Origin: Micropterus salmoides
Lineage: Eukaryota; Chordata; Actinopteri; Centrarchiformes; Centrarchidae
Assembly: GCF_014851395.1 (NCBI RefSeq)
Contig: NW_024040041.1
Span: forward strand, 9,292,041 to 9,356,040
Reading direction: 5' to 3'
Length of the DNA: 64,000 bases
The notes below the pieces were generated by a model. The model made no database searches. It saw nothing but the letters and a program-made list of their open reading frames with translations, and was not told the DNA's origin. This document shows, in pieces, positions 25,101 through 37,600 of this stretch. Numbering within the stretch: the stretch's first letter is position 1; every line of letters begins with the position of its first letter. The position numbers were made by a program, and so were the translations under genes.

Positions 25101-28100
25101 AGGGAAAGACAAAGAATATGCAATGATGATCAATAATCAATTAATGCGTCCCATAAATAGCTATTAAACGTTTACAAGTTAATCAGTTTTTAAGCATTTA
25201 AATTTCCTAGCACAACCAAAGAATCCTAATATTTATTCTAGGTACTATTCTTATTCTAGGTGCTTATCTGGGGCCGGGTCAAAGTGAGAGCAGACTAAGC
25301 AAGGTAGTCCAGATCACCCTCTTCCCAGCAACGTTTTCCAGTTCCTCCAGAGGGATCCCAATGCAGATGAGATTAACAATCTTTCCAGCGTGTTCTGGGT
25401 CTACCCCAGGGGTTCCTACCAGAAAACCATGCAAAGGAAGGTACCAAGGAGGAATCAACTAGCTCCTTTAGATAAGGTTTATTGTCGCATACATGTACGT
25501 GTAGCAAAAAGGGAGCAGTGGGCAGCCACTGTGCAGCGCTCAATGGCACTGACTGGAAAACCCAACATGTTTTTGAGGGTAGGGGAAACCGGAGCACCCG
25601 GAGGAAACCCACGCAGACATGGGGAGAACATGCAAACTCCACACAGTCCTGCGACCTTCTTGCTGTGAGGTGCTATCAACTGGGCCACCGTACCTCCCAG
25701 ATGAGAAAGAGCAGGGGCTCTACTCCATGCTTCTTATCGATATCAGAGCTCCTTACCGTATCTATAAAGGGTCACCCCAGCCACCCCACGGAGAGACAAA
25801 TTTTGGCCTCTTGAATCCGCGATTTCACACTTTATGTTACTACCTGAAGCTCATGACCATGGCTGAGGGTTGGAATGTGGAGGGTTGGAATCGACTGGTA
25901 AATCAAGAGCTTTGCTTTCAGGATCAACTCCTTCTTAACCACAGCTGTACTGTAAATAAAGTAGATGTGCCTCAAAAGCATGATGTTTTGAGTTTATGAT
26001 ATTAAAAACCACCTAAAACCTTTTGGACAGTTTTTTTTGGAGTTGAAATTTCAAAGAAAAAAGGACAGAAAAAATAACAAGAAAACAAGAAAGACATGAA
26101 GAGTAAAACAGAGTATGGGCCTGGGTCCTGTATTTATTGCATACCTGGGTCTCTCTGAGAAGTGTATACCCCGTCGGTGCTCTCAGACTTCACCGACCAA
26201 TCGCAACTCAGGAAGAACTGCCTACCCAATGGGGTGAAGAGCCAGCGTAGGCAGTCAGGGATCGGCTTGGTCTCTGATTGGTTGGCCACACTCTCTGCAC
26301 AACTCAATAGATAACCCTGGGACAGAAGAAAAGATGCTGATGATGGAAAGAAAACTCATCCAAGGTAAAGATATCAGTGAAATAAAGTTATTATCTCCTC
26401 TGCATGTTTGCGATGGCTTATGAGATCAACTGGATAAATATTCGCAGGGTGACGGCTGAGAGAAGATGGACCACTTAAGAGACTTACAGGTAGACAGGAC
26501 AGGTGGTGGCCCAGCATGGTGCGCAGGGCTGTCGCTGCAGTGACATAGATCTGGGTGAGCTGGGCGGGGGCCATCTTGCCTTGGGCGCTCTCGCTGAGGT
26601 TGACAGCGCTCAGAGACAGAGACAAAGCCCACAAGCTGCTACGCTGAGGCAGTTTTCCTACAGAGAGAGAGACAGAACAGAAGCTGTATCACTGTGTTCT
26701 GGTCTTCATAGCATGTCAAAGTGAAAGTAAGGTGCATTTGTTGTGATTAATCTGCTTGTAGAGTCACTTATTTAACCCTTGTGTACTGGTCCTGCCTGCG
26801 TACAGCATCAGCCACTTCTTAACGCTCACCTGTGAGTTGCAGCTGGCTCAGCCGGTGGTAAACCAGTGCTGCGTCCTTCGCACTAGTCCTAGCCTCCTCC
26901 CCCTCATGCTTTCCTCTAACCTGATGAACCAGCCAGCCCAGGGGGGTTGGACGATGCAAGCAGTAGCGAATCAGATTCCAGGACAGTGAGCAGACCAGGT
27001 CCAGGTTGGTTGAAGGAAGAGCTCTGGTCAAGACAGAAAGGCAGGTCTCTAAACTGGCCATGGCTGCTGTGTAATCTCCCTGCAAGAGAGAGGAGACAGG
27101 GAAAATAGTAAGCTAATCAGTATTCAGCATAGACTGACAGGAAAGCATGTGATGAAGGTCACGACTTGGATCTGAACACGATTTGAAGAAACGCTAAAAA
27201 TAAATCCATGGATGGAACAGGCAGGCTAAACTTAGACATCAAAAAGGTGAGAATCAAAGCAAAACTGTGTGAAGTACTCTTCAATAAGTGAGATGCCATC
27301 CAAAAGAAAAAAAAAAGAGAGTAAGATCCAATATTCAAACTGTCACCTGGAATAAGAGTAGTGTGACCCTTTTTTCCTACATTCGGAAATTCTACGTCAC
27401 TCTTTTGTAGGAAGTTTTATTAACACAAAAACAAAACATCGTACACAAGAGAAAATACATATAAACAGCATTCCAAATAGTTTTCTTGGTCTGTTTAAAG
27501 GAGACTTATTATACTACATTTCCAGTCCTATATTGTAGTTCTGTGACTCCTGTATGGCAGCTTTGCATGATCCATCCATCCATTGGCAACCGCTTATCCT
27601 CTTACAGGGTCGCGGGGGGGCTGGAGCTAATCCCAGTTTACATCGGGCGAAAGGCGGGGTACACCCTGGACAGGACGCCAGTCCATCGCAGGCTTTGCAT
27701 GATTCAAAGTTCAAAAAAGTAATTTTCTATATTATACTGGTCCTTCATGTAGGGGTTCATTTCAGCTTGTCTGAAACTAGATGCTGCTGTCTCTTTAAGG
27801 CCCCCCCCTCTCAAAACCCACTGTCTTCCGACTGGCCAAGACCTGAAGCATGTTACCAGCGGTGAGTTCAATCTCAAAACGTTTTGCACCGGTTTGCAAC
27901 AGTTTCGGATTGAACGACATGTTTCCTTGCAATGTTGCGCAACGGGCTTCGAGGAATGTTTTCACCCGTTTGGTGGCCGTGTCTCAGATGTTACCCAATC
28001 AGCTGCGACAAATTTGTAAACACAACAGTGTTAAAAAGGCAGGAAAATTCAGTGTACTTGTGTACACAGCAGGGTGTTCAGGGAAACACCGTTTCTGTAC

Positions 28101-29620
28101 AAAAAAAATGTTTTGCTACGTTTTGTCTGCGCTGAACTCAGCCCAGGCTGCTGTTGGTGCTGAGAGGTACAGACAGACTGCAGCTGTGCGGAGCAAAAGA
28201 CCATATACGGAACACCAGCTCCGTCTAGGCTCCTTGTTTCATCAAAGGGAGCCCCTTGGTGGAAAAAGCTGTTCAAAACAAAGTGTTCAGAACAGGAGGA
28301 AATCTGAGGTTTTTGCTCACAGAAATTTTTCAAAAATACTTTTACCTCATTATTTGAAGCTTTGTCCATGTTTAACATAAACATCCAACATTGTAGATAA
28401 GTCATAAAATATGGAAAAGCATAATAGGTCTCCTAAGACTTCTTAGAAACATACAGCTGATGCGTACTCACCCTGTAGAGATGCAGGTCGGCTTGTTTGC
28501 GATGCCTCCAGAATGACACAGATTTTGGCGAGTGAAGTGGTGTGACAGGCTCCCACAGGTAGAGCACCCTGACACAGCCCCACACCGCTCCCACCCCGCT
28601 CAGCACCCACACCATCACCCACGGCAACAGGCACCGCAGCCAGGATGCTGGAGGGTGAGAGGAAATTAAACATGAGGTAAGGTCATTACACATGTTGGAA
28701 TACTTCAGAAATTCAATCATGATGTCCAGACTCTCGACTTGTGTTATAAATGGGGGGGGGGGGTCAGCCTTGCTCACCAAAGTCCTGGGTGTGACTCGGG
28801 AACCAGAAAAGAGCTCTAGACGGCACATGGCCCGCAGATAGGCTGGTGCTCTCAGAGGCCTCAGAGCCCAACAAAGATGGCAAGGGGTTTAGGGACAGGC
28901 AGAAGAAAGTGAGGGCGCAGAGAAGCAGTCGAGAACGATCCATCACTCCAACCGAGGAGGGAGAATCTGGCTCACTCTTCATCTGAGGCGTTAAGAGAGA
29001 TAAAGAAGAGGGTCACAATAATGAATAATTTCAAAATTACAATGTCTGTAGAATAATTCACTACTATGTCACTTTTTAAACTTGCATCACAAGCCCGCAT
29101 GCTTTGGCAACACAATTAATGATGGTCACATAACTTTGGGCATGCTATTTGAGCATATTAGAGATACAATGATCTAGTAGAATTACCAGAGAATATGCAT
29201 GGCTACTGGTTTGTGAGAAAACTATTATTCACAAACCAGAACATCTGCATCTTTTAAAGACTTCCTCCCTTGTAATATTCAAAATAAATAAGATCAGAAT
29301 TAGCATTTACTAAATTAACACAACAAAAGCCTTGTAGTTATTCCACACAGCAGCTAATGTGTCTTATGCTAAGCCGACGGCCTTGTCTTTGTGCTTTACC
29401 TGCTCGTGATCCAGTAAGGGGCTGCCTGGCTCTGAGTCCACACAGTAAGGAGAGAACTGGGGCGGGGAACCAGAACCAGAGTCCGAGGCTGGTGGTGACA
29501 TCATCACTATTTCCTGTTTAAGCTCCACATCTTCAGACAGTATCACTGTCTCTGTGATAGAGAGACAGAAACGCATTAAAATCTCAAGCTGCTACAGATC
29601 ATCCTCTGCTTATAACCGTC

Positions 29621-29653
<33 letters not shown>

Positions 29654-32600
29654 CCTTATTTGTAGAGCACTTTTCAAAAACAAGTGCTCTATATGTCACA
29701 TACATTATGTGACATATAGAGTCTGGGAGCACTGTACGACAGGTGAGGTGGAGAAAGAGACACTTTTTCTCCTGAAATTTGGTAAAGAGAGAAGCACAAG
29801 GGAGCAATATTTTGAGAAATCCCATCTATTAATACTTGATTTCAAAGAACTTGCAGATGACAAGAAATTAAGAATAATCCTAGGAGAAGGACATACGACA
29901 AACCTTGCAGCCAATATAATAACTCTCATTGTTCGCTGCATGGCAGGTTAATTTTGGTTCATTCCTTTTTGTAGTTTACATTTTATCTGTATTTTTTGTT
30001 GCCATAACTTATAACTGCTAAAATGATTGCATAAATTCCTTTTATGTCATTTTCAAAATGTAAACTTTGGGATTTTGCTGCAACGTTGTTTAATCTCACG
30101 CCCATGCCAATAAAGCACATTGAATTGAATGTAAAACACTTACTGTTCTTCTGTTTGGACATTTTAAGGGCCAAGTTCTCCTGGCGTAGTTTGTGGTTGA
30201 CCTGTTGCAGGTACTTGATGTAGTCAATGGCCTTCCTCAGCACTCCTGACTTATGCATCTGGGAAGAAAGACATGAAGGAGGACATGTGAGGATCCAATA
30301 TCTAAATAAATGATTTCAATATAAACACTGAAACCATTTTCGACATTAAAGAGGTCATATTAAGCTCATTTTCAGGTTCAAAATCCTATTTAGGGGTTGT
30401 ACCAGAACAGGTTTACATGGTTTCATTTTCCAAAAACTTTCTGTGCAATATTACCTGTTTAATAATGAATGTGTAATATTCTCTGCTGCTATTTATTCAC
30501 TAGTACTTTTTGGTTCACCATAATAATTCTTAATAATGTAAATATCGTACATACCCACACTCCTTTATATTTGTCTTTATATTCTATGTTTATACTCTTA
30601 TATTTATATACTCCTTTTCTATCTACCTTGACTAGTGTGCAATTTTGACAAAATAATTTCCCCTCGGGGATCAATAAAGTATTTCTGATTCTGATTCTGA
30701 TTGCTGCAGCTCCTCTTTTCACCCTGTGTGTTAAACACTTTGTTTTAGCTATGGAGTGATGCATCTTACACATGATCTTTGTTGGCAGTTGCACATGCAA
30801 CTTTGGGCTTTTTTAGTATGCCAAAAAGCATGATATGACCTCTTTAAAATAGTCTTACCGTTTCCCTATCCCAGTGTATAAATCACTTACCTTCGCGTCA
30901 TTTCCCATGACCAGGTCTCTAAGCTCGATGATCTTGTCGTTGATGGAGGACCGGTACCTCTTCTCGATGATATTATGGGTTGTCCTCCTTTCGCCCTCCT
31001 TCACCACTCCTCCCGGGCCTACTACTCCTCCCATTAGCTGGCCTTGATCCATGCTGGATCTGGCGCCGTTTGTGCAGTGGGTGGAGCCTGGCTGTAGCTG
31101 CTTGATTGGCAGCTTGTCTCCTCCTCCCATCATAACAGGGACGGTGGTCAGGATGTTGCTGCTCATCAGTGTCTGGGGACAGCAATCAGTAGCAGTGTGT
31201 TAGTTTCAATATGAATCACTGATGGTAAACGTGGCAGTGAGATTGCAGATGCTGCCTTTTTTAGGGACCAAAATTGTGACCATTATAAAAAACCCAAATA
31301 GAAATATAAAATCTTTTTAACTAGCTGTATACCGGGACTTGCAGAGCTGTGTTCTGGATGGGTGTGGTCAAGGTGGTGATCCCTGCGGGGCTCTGCATGG
31401 TAGACAGCACCTGTGTGCCATCTGGTTTGAGTGTTGTCAGAACCAGTGAATCTGTCTTCAGTATCTGAGGCTGCTGGACCAGAACCTGTTGGAGAGACAA
31501 AGGTAAATGTGAGGCTTTTATGTTTGATTGCAAGCAGTTTAAAAGATTGGCATTGGGACTCAGTTGCTCTGCAGGGCCTTTAATTTAAAAAAGGATATGT
31601 GTCTCTTTTTCTGATAGTAAAAACTGTGATTCTCATCCAACCCTGCTAATAACAGAGAGATCACTTACAGGTACTTGTTGCACCTGCTGTTGCATGGTGT
31701 GGACTGTGGTGGGCGCTGTGGAGAGAGTCTGGATGGTCTGACCGGTTGGGGTCAGTACACGCTGGTGCTGAATGGTCACTGGTTGGAGCTGTGGTGATGT
31801 CATAATGCTCTGCATCTGTGGCTGGAGGACTGGGAATGGAAAACAAGACGATGGATGATTTGCCAGTCACACATATGACCACTTCATTAAAAAAATATAA
31901 TATTATTTCTCTCTTGGTCACCTTGGAAACCAGGAGGGGGGCTCTGGTGGCAGATGACTGGGTTCTGGATGAAACGTCCACCGTTGGAGGTAATCATCAC
32001 AGTTTGGGCCGCTTGGGTCTGGATGGGCATGGGCGTCTGGCTGTGGGTCTGAACCAGGGTGTGGACCGGGAAGGTCTGGGTCTGCATGGGGATCCCCTGG
32101 GTGTGCATCTGCATTTAAGCAGAAAAATAAATATAGCTTCTTCTCAACATGTATTTTTCCCTCTGAGATTATTTAAAGTTCAGTGAAACATAAGATATTT
32201 TATCTGTGTTTTGATGTACTGTTTTAGGAAAAAGGTATTTCACTCAAAACAATAAACTATATCCGTCAGGCTGACTACAGTTTTGCTGAGATGTGCATTG
32301 CTGTTTGTAGGGATGCTGAGCTGGATATTATATTTTACAGTCAGTCAGTACTCGGAATTTCTCCTGTCAGCAGAAGCTTTTTTAGTATCGATGGCACAAC
32401 AACAACAAAATCACCTGGCCCAAAGTTAACTTCCGTTCTGTTTGTTTATTACTGGGAGCCTTTCCGAAACTAGACCCTCGCCACTTCCACTCCGACACGA
32501 AGTGAACTCTGCTCGGAGTCACCCTCACAGCGAAATTGAGCTCCCTAAAGGGGTATTTGATCCAACTAACCCGCGTAGGGTAAAAATACAGCGGCCAACT

Positions 32601-34611
32601 TTCGGACCAACTTCCCTCTCCCCACCATAAATAGAATCTGACGTTACCACTGCACTCACTGCTATAATATGTGTATCAAATAAACAACAGTTGTATTGTT
32701 TTTTTAAAACACAGAATAACCTCTGAGCTACGTTGTTAGTGTATAAATGAAATGTTAGCATAGTTTTGGAAATTAAAAATCCTACATGTTAACCAGCGAA
32801 GTCACACAAAACTCACATTTGAAAGAAAGGTCGCCCATCGTGCAGCAAAAGGTGTTACACACCTTCAACAAGCCGGCATCGGTGTTTACCCAGCATTTGA
32901 GGGTTTAACAACCCACTCCGCCCTCATTGGTTTCAGATGGCACTCAATGTGGAGTGGAAGTAGGTAGGGAGAGGGAGGAGAAAGCAGTTTTGCGGAGGCC
33001 CATACTAGTTAACGTCATTTACTTGTTATGGATTGTTTGAGGAAGTCTGCCGGAAGTTAGGTTTGGGCCAGAGTAATACACATGCGCAGTATTGTTTGTT
33101 TATGTTGTTACCGCTGAAAGCGTCTATATAGCCCTTTCAGACCCGCAGTGACCCAAAACTTTAAAAGCTTAAACTATAATACCTTTCAATAACATTACAA
33201 AACAGTCATACAACTAACTAGCAGAACTAGTAGTAGAATGAGTAAATCGTGAGTTATTACCAATTTCAAACACTGGTTTTGTGTGTGAATGTGGTCCCAG
33301 ATAGGTGATACCTGGATGGCAGGCTGGGCCGTCTGTTGGGGCTGAGGCTGGATGGGCTGGACCATCTGAGGCCGTGGCTGAAGGAGCGGAGGGCTGCGGG
33401 TCACCTGCTGCTGCCCCGAGGAGGCAGTGGTGGGGGAGGGGGTCTGGGCAGGAGTGAGGGGAGGTGTGAGGGGTAGAGACTGGGGAGACAGTGTCTGGGA
33501 GGCGACGAGGCCGACGCTGGAGCTCTGGTAGGCAGCAGGGGTTGGTGTCTGTGGAGTTTGGGGGGTGCGAGGCGTTTGAGCGGCAGGTCGCAGGGCGGCA
33601 CTGGCACCGCCACTATGTACAGAGCCTGCTGAGGCCATCTGGTCCTCAAACAAGTCTGGGAAGTCCCCCACCTGGTTGCTGACAAACTGCAGCATCTCTG
33701 AGGAGAAGAGGAGACAGAATGGACATTACAACAAGTCTGGATTTGATTAATAAATCCAAATAAGCATCTTGGACAGCTCTGCTATGGATTCAATTATATG
33801 AAACAAATAGATTTAATATAGCTTATGGTAGTATATATCACTACAAAGAAATGTTTTTTTTACAAATTTACAGCATCAATTAGCAGGAACACTGTGAGAC
33901 TAAAAGCAAAGGTAATCTAAATGCCATGACTGACTGACAATTACTTGACTGCTCAAGGCTTTGGCTACACCCAATTTTATAATACAAGTAGGTAATATAA
34001 CACTTTCTATCTACACTGTGTGCACAATTATTATGCAAGTAAGTATTACATATAATAATTTGTATGCACATTTTCCAACTCCAAGCTGTATAAGGTTGAA
34101 CACTTTATTTAGGTATATCAGGTGATGTGTATATGTGTAGAACTCTTCCACTGAAACTAAACACAAGGTGGTACAGTTGGTCCACTGTACAACTGGCTGT
34201 TTACTGCTAAAAGATAAGACCTGAATTTCACGGACTGGCCTTGAATTGACACATGCACACAAAGAAACAGCTACTGTTCTGCTTATAAATCAATGGCAGA
34301 TTGTCCAGAAATCTAAATGCCTTTCAATCAGATAGCCTTGAAGAGGTGTTTAGTAATTGTGGTGATGGCCTACAAAGACAAGGGGAGAGAGGTAAAAAAG
34401 CACTTAGATAAAGAATACCGCAGCATTGAGAGACCTGATGGATGGCACTATAATGATGATGAATGTGCACTGTGCTTGTGTTGTTAAACACCACCTAATA
34501 GCATTCAATAAATTACATACAGCAAAGATGCAAAAGTGGTGTTATTATTATAGACTTTGCCTTGATGCCAAAGTCATACATACATACACACACATACATA
34601 CATATGAGTAC

Positions 34612-34667
<56 letters not shown>

Positions 34668-37600
34668 ATACACTCAGTTGCCAGCCCATCCATGTTTGGT
34701 GTGTCAACATCTCTTGTTCACCTTGACAGAAATGAGAGGGAAGAAGTTTGCCAAAGGACAAAAGACTGTGGTCCATTACTGCGAAAAACACTGTGTCTTT
34801 CATGGTCCCACAGGACTTTGGAACTTCAAGACTGACAAATGCCTTACATCTGTATCACTGATAGTGAATATGGGTTTAGCTGTCAGGGTCAATGAACAAA
34901 GCCTGCAACCTTGAACTTGAGTCTTGCTGCACACCAGTGTGAGGCCAGACAACCCAACAGACCGCAGAGCACATTCATCGACATATATTTCACACAGCCA
35001 ACAGATCTTAACAGCCCTGTTTAATGACCTAATGGTGCAAGTTAACACAAGATTGCCTTGCTTTAGATGTAGAAGTTAATTCCAGTCACTACTTTGCAAC
35101 TCATGTGTGAATTCATTAGAGGCAAGGAGTGCCTCTCTGCAATATAGTAATATAAGAACTTGTTCTCACACAATATTAATCACAGTGCAGTGACACATGC
35201 TTTCAAAAAGCTGAGAATTAAAAAATAATATTGTCATCTGTTATCTTTGCCTAATATAGATAAGAAATCTGAAATACATTCAAATGTGTGACATTTCATA
35301 CTATAGTGAAATGTAATGAATGGCTCTCCTACTTTTGCTCTGTTTCTGCCATAGTTTTGAGCTGCAGCATATATTACATTTGATGCCTTTTTGATATCAC
35401 GTTTTCAAGAATAAATGCATGATGAAGCTGAGAGGTTGAGACAATACAGAAAGAAAACCTACTCTCAAACGTTACAACACCAAGGGTTCTCATCTTTGCC
35501 AGCAGCAGCGCCCAACTTCCAGTCACCGGCCTGTCATCACTTGTTGCATTTTTATACAGTTTATAAAACAATTTTTAAAAAAAGGTGTTGTTGGCTGCAA
35601 ATACAGCTGTCTTTTTCTGTTGTCAGACAATCTCGTGAGTATAAAAAGTGATTTGATGAAAGGTCACAAAATAGCAATGGGCAAACCAAGGACAGTAATT
35701 CCTGTGGTTGGCACTTACTGTGTATCTGACGTCTGCTGACACTGAGAGGTTAGCAGTACTAGACAACACTTCCTAAAACCTCAACATAACTGATATTCAT
35801 GGCAAAAACTAGAACAATAAGAGGTTCAGGGTAAAATGTGAAGAATCATCCTTTAAGCAACATACCTGATTAAAACCATATATTGGACCGTTTCAGATAC
35901 ATAATGTCATAGTAGCATTAATTAGCCTTTCTGCTCAGGAGCTTTTACCAGCCTGTCCTTCACATGTCACATTTACATGCACACATTATGTAGGCAGACA
36001 CACTGGACCACGCACTAGTACACCTCCATGGGGGGGAAGACTGTTTATGACAGGCAAGACAAAGCAGCTCTGAGCCCCCAGAGCTTCAGACAAGCTGACA
36101 CAAAGGGTCCATCAAAAGGGGGACAGTTTCCTAGGCTGCTCAGGGCAAAGAAAACAGGTTATATAACCAGATCTGCAGTTGCTAAGAGAATAATTGGGAG
36201 AGGAAGAATGTTCTAGATGAATATAGGGTCAAGTGCATGAGCTCTTACAGTGGCCTCTAGACCTTACACTCAATGGCTCGTCTGAAGAACAAAGGTTAAA
36301 TATCTTTGGAGGTCTACAGAAAGTACAGAGACCTATCACTGTCTATTTTAAGATTTGAAAGAGGCTGCGGTGATTTTAAATACATATAATAAAAGCAAAT
36401 ATTCTCAAGCACATCATTAGGGAGATAATGCCTATGATTTCTATAACAGGGGTCAATGTTTCTGCAGCTGGCTGCTCTTCCTGATGGGAAAATGTTATTC
36501 ATCCTTTAGTTGCAGGCCAAACAGAGACCGAGTGAAGCAAAACTCAAAGTGTGGGCCGACTCGGTTGCAGCTCGCCAGTGAATCCATCAGTCAACCCTCA
36601 GTTATCATTTCTCTCTCTCACAATCTGTACATTCCTCTCTTTTGACACAATGATTAAGTGGGATTACATAACTGCAGCCGGGGGTGTGCTGTCTGCTCAT
36701 TCGGTCCAAGCCCCCCCTTTGAAAAGAGATTTAACATCAAAGGCAGGTAGAGTTTTAGAAATGTTTCATAAGCCTGTGTGCAGTATCATCAATGTTGCTT
36801 ATTGTTGTTTGTTACATTGTCTTGTTAAGTCCAGTACTGTTGTATGTCAGTGAGTATTATAAACCCACTGCCCACCATGGCTACACCACACACACACACA
36901 CAACGGTGCATCAGTCCGGTCTGGTGACTTAGCATTCAGTAAAATTCCACCCTAACGGAAATCTGGTGACTCTATGCTGGCCAGCATTACACCAAAAGCC
37001 CTGTCCTTTCACTGTGTGCCAAGGGGTGAAACTTGTTTTGATAAGAGCGAGATTGGATGAGGGATACGGTTTGTTCACCGAGTGCCTGCCTGCAGAGCAC
37101 ATAATTGGATCTTCACACATATGTTATCCCAAAAAAATTTCCTCACTTCACAGTATACCATGGAATGAAAATTGCCGGTTATGGAAAAAATCCAACCAGA
37201 CAGATAATCTCAGCTGCAGGTATATATTATTTATTTATTTTTTTGAAATTTCAATAGGGAGACTTTTACACATACTTCGGTTTCAAGTTTGATCAGGACA
37301 TAATATTTTGTGAAATTATAAAAAAAAGCGTTTGTTTTTATTCCTTTAATGGTCACTGTAACTGATAATAATAATATTTGTATCATACTGTATACCGTGA
37401 AACCGTGATACTTTCTGAAACGGTTAGCAAAAAGTTGCAACCCTACATGGAAGTCATTAGGTCTAAATAAATGTTTCTAAATGTATTTGTAATTTATTGT
37501 TTATTTGAGAGGGGGCGATGTACATTAATCAACATTCAAACATACGTAAATGTACCAAAGTTAGGGCAGTTCCTTTGCTTGATGTTGTTAGGCATCCTAA

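Noticed and set aside
27850..28380. 176-codon plus-strand ORF
   Set aside because: Entirely inside a MITE that has a nested insertion; no transposase or reverse-transcriptase motif.
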